From positions 1-16,767 of the forward strand of contig JABFSV010000363.1 of assembly GCA_013140405.1 (NCBI GenBank): 16,767 nt of DNA. Reading direction: 5' to 3'. Below, one piece after another: positions 1 to 7,696 of the stretch (the first letter of the stretch is position 1; every line of letters starts with the position of its first letter). Made by a program: the position numbers and the translations under genes. Under the pieces are notes generated by a model, which saw only the letters and a list, made by a program, of their open reading frames with translations, was not told the DNA's origin and searched no databases. The stretch comes from Methyloglobulus sp. (lineage in GTDB: Bacteria; Pseudomonadota; Gammaproteobacteria; Methylococcales; Methylomonadaceae).

Positions 1-1394
1 ATAAGCCAGCAAGCGAGCGTATTCAGCATTATCGGGAATTCACACTCGTCCCTAGTGATGCGGAAATGTCCCAACAAGGCGCACGCTGCATGGATTGCGG
101 CATTCCTTATTGCCATAACGGTTGTCCGGTCAACAATATCATCCCAGATTGGAATGAAATGGTGCATCGCGGCGATTGGCAAAACGCCTTGGCAATCTTG
201 CATAGCACCAATAACTTCCCTGAATTTACTGGCCGGATTTGCCCTGCACCTTGCGAAGCCGCCTGTACGCTTAATCTGAATGACCAACCCGTAACCATCA
301 AGTCAATTGAATGCGCCATTATCGACAAAGGTTGGGAAATGGGCTGGGTTAAACCCCAGATTCCTTTGCATAAGACTGGCAAAAAGGTTGCTGTCATTGG
401 TTCAGGCCCATCTGGGATGGCTTGCGCCCAACAACTCGCCCGTGCCGGACATGATGTGGTCGTCTATGAAAAAAATGACCGTATCGGCGGCTTGTTACGT
501 TACGGCATCCCCGATTTCAAGATGGAAAAGCATCTTATCGACAAACGTATTGCCCAAATGCAAGCTGAAGGGGTCAAATTCAGGCCCAACAGCCACATTG
601 GCGGCAATATTTCAGGCCAAACCCTACTCGCTGACTTTGATGCGGTCGTGTTGGCGGTAGGTTCAGAAAAACCCCGTGATCTGGAAGTGTCAGGCCGTAA
701 TGAACTGGATGGTATCCATTACGCTATGGACTTCCTTCGTCAACAAAACAAGCGTAATGCTGGCGACGTTATTCCAGAAGATATAGCTATCAGTGCGAAA
801 GGTAAGCACGTAGTGGTAATCGGAGGTGGTGATACGGGGTCTGACTGTATCGGTACGTCAATTAGACAAGGTGCAGCTTCTGTCACGCAGATAGAAATCC
901 TGCCAAAGCCACCTGAAAAAGAAAACAAAATGATGACTTGGCCGCTGTGGCCTAACAAATTCCGTACATCGTCTTCACAAGAAGAAGGCTGCCAACGGCA
1001 TTGGAGCGTCAACACCAAAAGCGTTACTGGTAAAGATGGCAAAGTCACCCATCTCAACGCCATCCAGGTTGAATGGCAACAAGAAAATGGGCAATGGAAG
1101 ATGGGCGAAAAAGCAGACAGTGCATTTACCCTGCAAGCCGATCTTGTCCTATTGGCTATGGGCTTTGTGCATCCCGTCCATGATGGTTTATTACAAGAGC
1201 TGGGCGTAGAACGTGACCCTCGCGGTAATATCAAAGCCAACGAAAAGCAATATCAAACTTCAATAGATAAGGTATTCGCTGCTGGTGACGGACGACGTGG
1301 GCAATCACTCGTCGTATGGGCAATCCGTGAAGGCAGACAAGCTGCCCGCGCTGTGGATGAGTATTTGATGGGCTATTCAGAATTGCCCAGATAA
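1..1394 (+). CDS. gltD: Glutamate synthase (NADPH) small subunit, 5' end cut by window
   Basis: The small (beta) subunit of glutamate synthase takes electrons from NADPH through FAD and Fe-S clusters to the large subunit, which makes glutamate from glutamine and 2-oxoglutarate. The frame is open from base 3, so the gene begins upstream; 463 residues are visible against about 472 in E. coli GltD, so only a short N-terminal piece is missing. The ATG at 66 is internal, because the residues before it (ERIQHYREF and onward) already look like GltD. Cysteine clusters [13 protein letters not shown] and CPAPCEAAC bind the [4Fe-4S] centres. [20 protein letters not shown] is the FAD Rossmann motif and [13 protein letters not shown] the NADPH site. 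The C-terminal [17 protein letters not shown] segment is also typical. gltB would be expected just upstream. The gene ends with TAA at 1392. The family is certain; related GltD-like oxidoreductases are less likely given the length. Confidence 0.95.
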   Translation, partial: KPASERIQHYREFTLVPSDAEMSQQGARCMDCGIPYCHNGCPVNNIIPDWNEMVHRGDWQNALAILHSTNNFPEFTGRICPAPCEAACTLNLNDQPVTIKSIECAIIDKGWEMGWVKPQIPLHKTGKKVAVIGSGPSGMACAQQLARAGHDVVVYEKNDRIGGLLRYGIPDFKMEKHLIDKRIAQMQAEGVKFRPNSHIGGNISGQTLLADFDAVVLAVGSEKPRDLEVSGRNELDGIHYAMDFLRQQNKRNAGDVIPEDIAISAKGKHVVVIGGGDTGSDCIGTSIRQGAASVTQIEILPKPPEKENKMMTWPLWPNKFRTSSSQEEGCQRHWSVNTKSVTGKDGKVTHLNAIQVEWQQENGQWKMGEKADSAFTLQADLVLLAMGFVHPVHDGLLQELGVERDPRGNIKANEKQYQTSIDKVFAAGDGRRGQSLVVWAIREGRQAARAVDEYLMGYSELPR

Positions 1395-1403
1395 TTAATC
1401 CCC

Positions 1404-1434
1404 ACTCCATCGTGTGTACACCGCACGGTGGAGT
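1404..1434. terminator. Hairpin between convergent genes, possible bidirectional terminator
   Basis: Arms ACTCCATCGTG (1404-1414) and CACGGTGGAGT (1424-1434) pair over 11 bp with a single G-U and a 9-base loop. The hairpin lies 10 bases after the gltD stop, between two genes that read toward each other, which is where a shared terminator is expected. There is no clear T-run on either side, so intrinsic termination is not assured. Confidence 0.5.
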
Positions 1435-1489
1435 AACATTCTAACAGATACCAATCGTTATCTACTGCGGCTCAAGCAAACCCCAACAG

Positions 1490-2932
1490 CTAGATTTTAG
1501 GAGGCATTGTGATTTGCCAAATTCCTTGAGTTCCTCCGTATTCCAACACATAAATATTATTGCCAATAATTTCTGCATCAATAGGACGATTGAATCCTTC
1601 AACAATGCGGGTAGCCTGAAGCTGGTAGTTGCTCTGCCCAATTTTTGTCAAGTTCAAGTTCAGTAAATCTTGGCTGGCATCATGAAAAGGCCCAGCAACT
1701 GCTTGACCCAATGGATCGCCAGGTGTCCAACTCAGCATAAAACCATCGCCCTGAAATTCAGCACTCATCGCCGCTGTTCGATCAAAAACCAATCCTAATG
1801 GGGATCGGTGGCTTGTGAAAGTACCTAACGGCACCCCTAAATCACTCGCATCTTTAACTAAACCATCAATAGGATCGCGGAAGCTGTCAGCATCTGGCCC
1901 AAAATTGGCTATCGGCTCAATAAGCGGTCTTACAGGCCGTTTGGGGAAAGTCGGATCATTATAATAAAAGCCTTTTTTAACCGCAATAAACCGCTTATCT
2001 AGCAAGAGATCCGTGACGGGATTATAATCCGGAAATTGTTGCGGGTTGTCTTCCCCGCCGATACGCCAGGGAAAACCATAATGCTTTCCCAATCGTAACC
2101 AGTTTAGTTCCTCCGACATATCCCGGTCTGGGCCATTCTCTGTACCAAACAAATCACCATTTGACGCAAATGCCATATCAAACGTATTACGTGTTCCTTC
2201 TGAAAAAATATAGCCGGCCGACCTTAATGATGCCCGATTATTAGGAAGAATGATGTTACTCCCTCCAGTAGGCAAGCGCAGAATACATGCCGTCAAACCA
2301 ACTTCTCGGATATTGGGATACAACCCACCCGCCGTCTGAATTTCGCCATGATCGGTACGTGAGCCACTGTTGACATAGATAAAGTCACCTGCTGGCGAGA
2401 CGACAATGCCATTAAAGCGGTGGTCAAACGCGGTGGCACTTTTCGGATAGCCTACCGTTTCAGCGAGAACTGACCAAACGCGTTTTTTTAGGACAATATC
2501 GTATACACCTTTAACGATTTTTGCCCGAGTTTGATTATTGGGTAAATCTTCATTACCAACGAGATAAATAACCCCATCTGACCCGATAGCCATGCCTTGT
2601 GTATTGGCGAGAAGATGTTGTGCTGAAGTGTTGACTCGCAATTGAGTACCTTTCAACAAGTCTACCCGATAAATATCCCCATTAAGTTTCAAATACATCA
2701 AAAACCTGGAATTAGGATGTTTTACAATGCGAATTGATGGGGAAGCGGATACCGTATCTAGTATTTTTTTGACCGTAATATCAGATCGTAACGGCTGCGG
2801 GACAGCTACTGCATCAGTACAGATAAAGGCTAGGATGGTGCACGGCAGTAAATACAATAATCTGGCTGCCCCCACAATCTGTGGATATAAGAAGCGCTCA
2901 AAATAACTCGGTAATCTTTCAAGAATTTTCAT
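1490..2932 (-). CDS. Secreted PQQ-type sugar dehydrogenase, beta-propeller
   Basis: Resembles the soluble glucose/sorbosone dehydrogenase family: six-bladed beta-propeller enzymes of the periplasm that oxidise sugars or related aldoses, usually with PQQ. Segments supporting this are FDHRFNGIVVSPAGDFIYVN, MAFASNGDLFGTENGPDRD with EELNWL, GKHYGFPWRIGGEDNPQQFP, and the closing RPIDAEIIGNNIYVLEYGG. The ATG at 2932 is chosen over an upstream in-frame GTG (3001) because GAGGG lies 7 bases before it and the resulting N-terminus has a hydrophobic export segment (LLYLLPCTILAFICTDAVA) with a plausible signal-peptidase site after AVA. That gives 480 residues. It stands alone on the minus strand with its own sigma-70-like promoter. 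The substrate cannot be told from sequence, and some propellers of this fold are not dehydrogenases, so the enzyme name is at family level. Confidence 0.78.
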   Translation of the reverse strand: MKILERLPSYFERFLYPQIVGAARLLYLLPCTILAFICTDAVAVPQPLRSDITVKKILDTVSASPSIRIVKHPNSRFLMYLKLNGDIYRVDLLKGTQLRVNTSAQHLLANTQGMAIGSDGVIYLVGNEDLPNNQTRAKIVKGVYDIVLKKRVWSVLAETVGYPKSATAFDHRFNGIVVSPAGDFIYVNSGSRTDHGEIQTAGGLYPNIREVGLTACILRLPTGGSNIILPNNRASLRSAGYIFSEGTRNTFDMAFASNGDLFGTENGPDRDMSEELNWLRLGKHYGFPWRIGGEDNPQQFPDYNPVTDLLLDKRFIAVKKGFYYNDPTFPKRPVRPLIEPIANFGPDADSFRDPIDGLVKDASDLGVPLGTFTSHRSPLGLVFDRTAAMSAEFQGDGFMLSWTPGDPLGQAVAGPFHDASQDLLNLNLTKIGQSNYQLQATRIVEGFNRPIDAEIIGNNIYVLEYGGTQGIWQITMPPKI

Positions 2933-3031
2933 GATCTTTCCCTCAGAGTTAATCCCCATTTCAGGACTTATAGCCCATCCAACGATGTTAAGTTTTGCCA
3001 CATAAGATTTTGTTTTATCTATTATATTTTT

Positions 3032-3060
3032 CTTTTACACCTTTATCTTATACCTGTCAA
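3032..3060 (-). promoter_or_regulatory. Sigma-70-type promoter for the sugar dehydrogenase
   Basis: On the minus strand a perfect -35 box TTGACA (3060-3055) is followed after 17 bases by TAAAAG (3037-3032), matching TATAAT at four positions. Transcription would begin near 3025, about 90 bases before the chosen ATG. A separate perfect TATAAT lies at 3026-3021 but has no -35 box at the right distance. Confidence 0.55.
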
Positions 3061-3151
3061 TCAGTGTGCTTCGCAAAATAAATACTAGGTAAAAATACAA
3101 TGATCGTATCTCCTAATATTTGCTGATCGTTAAAACCCACACAGTTATTTG

Positions 3152-3165
3152 TTGATCTACATCAA
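3152..3165 (+). promoter_or_regulatory. FNR/ANR box upstream of oxidase operon
   Basis: TTGATCTACATCAA is a perfect match to the FNR-family consensus TTGAT-N4-ATCAA. Its centre (3158.5) lies about 41 bp before the start site predicted from the -10 box at 3187-3192, the classic class II activation geometry. FNR/ANR proteins bind when oxygen is low, so the oxidase genes that follow are probably induced under oxygen limitation. The site is about 220 bp from the divergent dehydrogenase ATG, so control of that gene is less likely. Confidence 0.82.
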
Positions 3166-3186
3166 ATCACTTTTCATTGTTTCTTG

Positions 3187-3192
3187 TAAACT
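3187..3192 (+). promoter_or_regulatory. Putative -10 box of the oxidase operon
   Basis: TAAACT, preceded by TG-like context (TTGTAAACT), matches the sigma-70 -10 box at four of six positions. No good -35 box exists, as expected for a promoter where FNR replaces it. The start site would be near 3199, giving a leader of roughly 97 bases before the first gene. Confidence 0.5.
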
Positions 3193-3295
3193 GGCTCGGT
3201 TTTAATCCAAAATGTTGCACATTACATCAGAATTTAGGATATTCAATTGCCTGTGTTGTGTGTAGCTTGATTTCTTAATATTCAATGAGGCAACA

Positions 3296-3448
3296 ATGAG
3301 TCAAATGGATGAGGAAGAACGTCAACGTATTCTTGAAAGCTCGCCGGTCGGAACGTTTGCTTTACTGGCTGCTGTTATTGGCAGCATGGTTATTGCTTGG
3401 CTGTTCCTTTATTTTGGTGTGTTTATCCCACGCGGCATCATCAGTTAG
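3296..3448 (+). CDS. Small membrane subunit of terminal oxidase (subunit IIa-like)
   Basis: A 50-residue protein: an acidic N-terminus (MSQMDEEERQRILESSP), then one membrane helix of about 25 residues (FALLAAVIGSMVIAWLFLYFGV) and a short tail ending RGIIS. GAGG sits 5-6 bases before the ATG. It begins an operon with oxidase subunits II and I, 9 bases ahead of subunit II. B-family (ba3-type) oxidases often carry a one-helix small subunit (IIa, CbaD) encoded beside subunit II; position, size and topology fit that role, but the sequence is too short for firm assignment. In subunit IIa its helix replaces the missing second helix of subunit II, and the downstream subunit II here indeed has only one. 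Confidence 0.75.
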   Translation: MSQMDEEERQRILESSPVGTFALLAAVIGSMVIAWLFLYFGVFIPRGIIS

Positions 3449-3457
3449 GAAATATAT

Positions 3458-4078
3458 ATGCAAATAGATGTCATTATCCAAAAATGTCATGACCTGACAG
3501 GAAAGTGCATAGATTTTCTCCAGGATTTTGTCGCCCAACTCCGCACGGTACATGTCGATCATTTGGAGCGCAAATGGATCAATATATCGCTGTTGATTAT
3601 TGGCCTGCTGGTTGCCATTATTATGACTGATGCGTTTTTTCACGGCGTTAATCCACCGAGCAAGGTTGAAACCATTGACTCTGCACGACTCCATTTGAGC
3701 AAAGAATTTGCAGAAAACAATTTAGGAGTTCAACTCGATGACAAAGGCGCAATCATGGTCAGGATGGTGGCGGGGCGATATTCATTTTTCCCCAAACATA
3801 TCTCAGTTCCAGCAGAAACCAAACTGACTTTCCGCTGGGTAAGCATGGATGTATTGCACGGTGTGCATATCCCTATGACCAATATGAGCACCATGATTGT
3901 CCCAGGGTATGTGGCAGAAATCACTACTTCATTTCCCAAACCCGGCGAATATCCGGTGTTATGCAACGAATACTGCGGTTTAGGTCACAACCACATGTGG
4001 AGTAATATTTCTGTTATTGCCAAAGAAGATTGGCAATGCTCCCTTGAAACTGACTGCAAAAAAGGAATCAAACAATGA
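3458..4078 (+). CDS. Cytochrome c oxidase subunit II, CuA type
   Basis: Subunit II accepts electrons from cytochrome c at the dinuclear CuA centre and passes them to subunit I. The protein has 206 residues: a cytoplasmic or amphipathic N-terminus, a single membrane helix at about residues 41-58 (INISLLIIGLLVAIIMTDAF), then a periplasmic cupredoxin domain. CuA ligands are visible: H134 in DVLHGVH, and C169, E171, C173, H177 and M180 in CNEYCGLGHNHM. One helix rather than two, and the short length, point to the B-family (ba3-like) group instead of the aa3 mitochondrial type. The stop overlaps the start of subunit I by four bases (ATGA at 4075), indicating translational coupling. A symbol such as cbaB could be used but is not certain. 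Confidence 0.92.
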   Translation: MQIDVIIQKCHDLTGKCIDFLQDFVAQLRTVHVDHLERKWINISLLIIGLLVAIIMTDAFFHGVNPPSKVETIDSARLHLSKEFAENNLGVQLDDKGAIMVRMVAGRYSFFPKHISVPAETKLTFRWVSMDVLHGVHIPMTNMSTMIVPGYVAEITTSFPKPGEYPVLCNEYCGLGHNHMWSNISVIAKEDWQCSLETDCKKGIKQ

Positions 4079-5700
4079 ATGATGCAGCAGAACGCAAATT
4101 AACCTTAAGCCATTTATGGGTGGCTTTTATCGCCTTTATCTTGGCCTGTTTTATGGGTGAATATCAGGTGTTGGAGCGCAGCGGATTTATTCCCGCGCTG
4201 GATTCACCCACGGTATATTTTGCCTCGGTCAGTACCCACGGGGTGTTGATGGGCTTTGTCTTGACCACCTTCTTTATCATGGGGTTTGGCTATTACACTG
4301 CGACGACTAGCTTAAAAGTGCCGGTATGGAATCCCAAATTGGCATGGTCTGGATTCTGGATTTCCCTGTTGGGTACTGTGATGGCGGCAATACCGTTGCT
4401 GACAGGCAAGGCTTCTGTCCTGTACACCTTCTATTTGCCGATTCAGGCGCATGTCGCGTTTTACTTTGGGGCAACATTGCTTATTGTTGGCTCCTGGGTC
4501 TGGTGCGCCATCATGTTGGTAATGTTTAAGCAATGGAAACAAGCCAATCCCAATCAGCCTGTGCCATTAGCCATGTTTGCAACCACCGCCAATGCCTTGC
4601 TGTGGCTATGGACTAGCGTGGGCGTGGCTTTGGAAGTGCTTTTTCAAGCCATACCGTTAGCATTGGGTTGGATTGATACGGTGGATGCTGGATTGGCACG
4701 AACCTTATTCGCCTGGACATTGCACCCAATCGTCTATTTCTGGCTGATCCCCGCTTACACGGCCTTTTATGTTTTTGTACCGAAACAAGCGGGTGGCTTC
4801 CTGTTCAGCGATGAAATAGCAAGGGCTGCATTTATCGTGCTAGCGGTATTCGCCCTGCCCATCGGCTTCCATCACCTCTATATGGATCCAGAACAAGCCA
4901 AAGGCTGGAAAATATTGCATGGCATTGGTACGTTTGTGGTTTCTATACCAACGCTAGTGACTGGTTTTACCGTAATTGCGTCATTGGAAATCGCCGGACG
5001 CTTGCGTGGCGGGAAAGGTTTGTTCGGCTGGATAGGCAGTTTGCCCTGGTCTAACTCAATGGTGCTGGCAGTTATCCTGTCATTGTTGATGCTCATCCTG
5101 GGCGGCTTTGGCGGGGTTGTCAATGCCAGTTATGCCATGAACGCCATGATACACAACACGGCGTGGGTCCCAGGCCACTTCCACCTTATTTTTGCCGGTA
5201 CGACCGTTATCATGTACTTTGCCATCGCCTATTACTTATGGCCTTTACTCGTGCAAAAACCCTTATTTTCAAATTCGATGGCGTTAATCCAACTGTGGAC
5301 GTGGTTTATCGGCATGGGTATTTTGACTACGCCTTGGCATGTACTGGGTTTGCTCGGACAACCGCGCCGTATTTCCAGCGTCGTCTATAACACCTTGCTG
5401 ACCTTAGCCTGGAAACCTTACGAGCTTGCCATGATATTCGGTGGGTTAATCCTACTCGGTTCAGCTTGCCTGTTCATCTATAACCTAGTCAAAACGCAGT
5501 TAAACCCAGCGCCAGAGGTATTTAGCCAACAAATTGAATATGCCGAACCTATTCATGCTGTGTCTGCTTTGCCCGAATATCTCAACGACTTCAAACTCTG
5601 GAATCGAGTGATTGCCGTGTTAATGGCTATCAGTTTTGGTGTCCCCATCTTGCAGTTCTTTTTCATGGAAACTTTTGGCTCACCTGGGTGGGGATATTGA
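4075..5700 (+). CDS. Heme-copper oxidase subunit I, B-family (ba3-like)
   Basis: Catalytic subunit that reduces oxygen to water at a heme-CuB site and pumps protons. It has 541 residues and about 13 membrane helices. Ligands visible are H55 (low-spin heme, STHGVLMG), H217 with Y221 of HPIVYFW (CuB and the cross-linked tyrosine), H266-H267 (GFHHLY, CuB), and H368 and H370 (VPGHFH, high-spin and low-spin heme). All six canonical histidines and the tyrosine are present, so it should be active and is not a NO reductase, which lacks the tyrosine. The sequence around these motifs resembles B-family rather than A-type or cbb3 enzymes. No subunit III gene follows; instead cytochrome c4 is next. B-family oxidases usually have high oxygen affinity, which fits the FNR box upstream. 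Confidence 0.93.
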   Translation: MNDAAERKLTLSHLWVAFIAFILACFMGEYQVLERSGFIPALDSPTVYFASVSTHGVLMGFVLTTFFIMGFGYYTATTSLKVPVWNPKLAWSGFWISLLGTVMAAIPLLTGKASVLYTFYLPIQAHVAFYFGATLLIVGSWVWCAIMLVMFKQWKQANPNQPVPLAMFATTANALLWLWTSVGVALEVLFQAIPLALGWIDTVDAGLARTLFAWTLHPIVYFWLIPAYTAFYVFVPKQAGGFLFSDEIARAAFIVLAVFALPIGFHHLYMDPEQAKGWKILHGIGTFVVSIPTLVTGFTVIASLEIAGRLRGGKGLFGWIGSLPWSNSMVLAVILSLLMLILGGFGGVVNASYAMNAMIHNTAWVPGHFHLIFAGTTVIMYFAIAYYLWPLLVQKPLFSNSMALIQLWTWFIGMGILTTPWHVLGLLGQPRRISSVVYNTLLTLAWKPYELAMIFGGLILLGSACLFIYNLVKTQLNPAPEVFSQQIEYAEPIHAVSALPEYLNDFKLWNRVIAVLMAISFGVPILQFFFMETFGSPGWGY

Positions 5701-5702
5701 TA

Positions 5703-6398
5703 ATGACTAGAATCCTTATATTGATAGCTGTGCTTATCGCTCCTGTTCTGGTCAATGCTGCCGAACCAGAATCAGAGGCCAAGTCAGGCTCACAAATTGC
5801 CTGGACTACGGAAACCTTGAAACTGGTCAAAAATGGTAATGCCGAAAAAGGACGCAACCTAGCTGAATCCTGCAAAGCCTGTCATGGCCTCCGAGGCGAA
5901 GGAATGTCCGCCGAAACCAGGGACGATGAAACAATCCCTGCCATTCCTGCCTTAGCCGGACAAGTGGCCAATTATACGTTTAAGCAATTACGCGATTATT
6001 TTAACGGTGACCGCAGCAACGACTCCATGACAGCTATCGCCAAAGGCTTGTCCGAACAGGATGCAACTGATTTGGCAGCGTGGTATGCGTCGTTAGAGCC
6101 ACCCAAACCAGTAAAAACTGACAAAGATGTTTCCACTGCCGAAAAAATGGTGGAAGCAGGTGACGGCAAACGTATTCTTCCGCCGTGTTTTGTTTGTCAT
6201 GGTTCAAATGGACAAGGCGAGAAGATGGATATTCCAAGCCTGGCAGGACAGCAAGCGGATTATTTTGAGAGGACGCTGATGCAATACAGAAGTGGCGAGC
6301 GGCACAATGATATTTACAGCCGTATGCGGCTGATTGCCAAGCAACTCAGTGAAACTGAGATTAAGGCTTTGTCATTATACTATCAACAGCTTAAATAA
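5703..6398 (+). CDS. Diheme cytochrome c4
   Basis: Periplasmic or membrane-associated electron carrier that donates electrons to terminal oxidases. The 231-residue precursor has a signal peptide (MTRILILIAVLIAPVLVNAA, cut after NAA) and two similar cytochrome c domains. Heme-binding motifs are C57-K-A-C60-H61 and C162-F-V-C165-H166; axial methionines are probably M109 (NDSMTAIAKGLS) and M208 (SRMRLIAKQLS), in the paired pattern typical of c4. The ATG at 5703 is chosen over the in-frame GTG at 5688 because GGTGGGGA (5687-5694) lies 8 bases before it and the GTG sits inside that ribosome-binding site. It starts 2 bases after subunit I ends, so it is the last gene of the oxidase operon and probably the dedicated electron donor to CuA. 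Confidence 0.93.
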   Translation: MTRILILIAVLIAPVLVNAAEPESEAKSGSQIAWTTETLKLVKNGNAEKGRNLAESCKACHGLRGEGMSAETRDDETIPAIPALAGQVANYTFKQLRDYFNGDRSNDSMTAIAKGLSEQDATDLAAWYASLEPPKPVKTDKDVSTAEKMVEAGDGKRILPPCFVCHGSNGQGEKMDIPSLAGQQADYFERTLMQYRSGERHNDIYSRMRLIAKQLSETEIKALSLYYQQLK

Positions 6399-6492
6399 AA
6401 ATCTGTTGCAAAGACTCTAGGCTAGGGCGAGAATGCCACGAACCCCAGCCTGAGCTGGATTACGTTTCACTAACCTTACTGGAGTAAGTGCC

Positions 6493-7413
6493 ATGATAAA
6501 GGGCCTGTATAAACAAATCCTGTTGTGTGTTTTCCTATTAGCGCCACTATCCCTAACTGCTGCGCCGTTTAATAAGCTGGTTATTTTTGGTGATAGCTTA
6601 TCAGATAGTGGCAACCTTGCTTCCATACCGGGTTACGGCTTTCTTAACCAACCTCCCTATCAACATGGCTTTAACAACGGTGCGCCAGCAGTTGAACAAT
6701 TAGCAAAATTACTGAACTTACCATTAATTCCATCGCTTTATTTGTCTGGTGGCGTATTCGGCAATAATTTTGCCGTTGCAGGTGCCAGGGCAGGGGGTGA
6801 TACCGTAATTGACCTAAACACCCAAGTAGCTGCATTTTTAGTTAGCCAAGGGGGTAGTGTACCCGATGATACGTTGTACGTTATTTTTATAGGCGGCAAC
6901 GACATACGTGACATGCGTAATCAAACCAATGAAAAAGCAGCGCATATCATATTGGACAAGGCAATCACCAACGTAGCGAATACACTCTCACAATTACTGG
7001 ATGCCGGGGCAACCCATTTCTTGGTGGTCAATTCCCCAGACATCGGCAAAATTCCAGAAACCAAAGCTTTGGCTACGGAAGATCACAATCTAATCAGGCG
7101 TGCCAGTCAAAAAACCTTGGCCTATAACAAAAGGCTGGCGGAAACTGTTCAGCATGTTAAAAAAAGAAAAGGCGGTGCTTTTGTGTTGTTTGATTTGCTC
7201 ACGTTTTTTAACGGAATAGCGGGTAACGGTAAAGCCTACCATTTTTTTAATACGAACGAAGCCTGCTACAGCAGTGCATTTTTTGGATACTACCCGATTT
7301 GCGATAGCACCAATATGGATTCTTTTCTATATTTTGATGAAATCCACCCCACCCAACGTGTCCATGAGCGCCTAGGTCGTGCCTTGTTTTCAGTAGTCCC
7401 TGAAGCGAACTAA
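6493..7413 (+). CDS. Secreted GDSL/SGNH lipase-esterase
   Basis: A serine esterase of the GDSL/SGNH superfamily acting on acyl esters outside the cytoplasm. The 306-residue protein begins with a signal peptide (hydrophobic LLCVFLLAPLSLTAA). The blocks in order are FGDSLSDSGN with nucleophile S35, NNFAVAGA with oxyanion glycine G97, GGND with N136, and the C-terminal DEIHPT pair D282/H285. All four catalytic elements are intact. It is closest in pattern to the lipase group that includes thermolabile hemolysin and secreted acyltransferases. No autotransporter barrel follows, since the protein ends about 20 residues after the catalytic His. GGAG lies about 9 bases before the ATG. It is a separate unit from the cytochrome operon, with a 94-base gap. 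The natural substrate is unknown. Confidence 0.87.
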   Translation: MIKGLYKQILLCVFLLAPLSLTAAPFNKLVIFGDSLSDSGNLASIPGYGFLNQPPYQHGFNNGAPAVEQLAKLLNLPLIPSLYLSGGVFGNNFAVAGARAGGDTVIDLNTQVAAFLVSQGGSVPDDTLYVIFIGGNDIRDMRNQTNEKAAHIILDKAITNVANTLSQLLDAGATHFLVVNSPDIGKIPETKALATEDHNLIRRASQKTLAYNKRLAETVQHVKKRKGGAFVLFDLLTFFNGIAGNGKAYHFFNTNEACYSSAFFGYYPICDSTNMDSFLYFDEIHPTQRVHERLGRALFSVVPEAN

Positions 7414-7436
7414 CATTCGTAAAAAACAGGTTCGTG

Positions 7437-7483
7437 CTTGCAATCATTTATATCGTATGCAGTGCATTAAATCTGATTGCAAG
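7437..7483. repeat. 10-bp perfect inverted repeat after the esterase gene
   Basis: CTTGCAATCA (7437-7446) and TGATTGCAAG (7474-7483) are exact reverse complements around a 27-base centre. TTTA and TAAA at 7447 and 7468 continue part of the pairing, and the centre contains ATGCAGTGCAT. It starts 23 bases after the esterase stop, so it may end that transcript, but no T-run follows. It could also be a remnant of a small mobile element. Confidence 0.5.
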
Positions 7484-7540
7484 AACGGTAAAGTCAGTTA
7501 TTATTCTGCTCAACACTTAAGAAAACTCTTAATAAATTCT

Positions 7541-7603
7541 TCGGCAAGCTCAGAATGAACGATAAGCCGTTGATTCCGTTCGTGGTGAGCTTGCCGGACT
7601 ATG
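7541..7603. repeat. REP-like intergenic palindrome
   Basis: CGGCAAGCTCA (7542-7552) and TGAGCTTGCCG (7586-7596) are perfect 11-bp inverted arms; inside them GAACG (7557-7561) pairs with CGTTC (7577-7581). The right side, CCGTTCGTGGTGAGCTTG, resembles the core of a dispersed palindrome I recall from many proteobacterial genomes (usually continuing toward a CGAACCATG end). Such elements are REP-like and are thought to be moved by RAYT transposases. Assignment to that family is from memory; the palindrome itself is seen directly. Confidence 0.7.
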
Positions 7604-7696
7604 CACGCAATCAACTTGTTCAGGTTTCTTTAAAACTAAGGCTGTTGTTATTGCCTTGGACATCCTATCTATCCACACAAATCGCACACGCTTATC

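Noticed and set aside
6445..6458. CCAGC/GCTGG hairpin after cytochrome c4 as a terminator
   Set aside because: Only 5 bp with a 4-base loop and no T-run; too weak.
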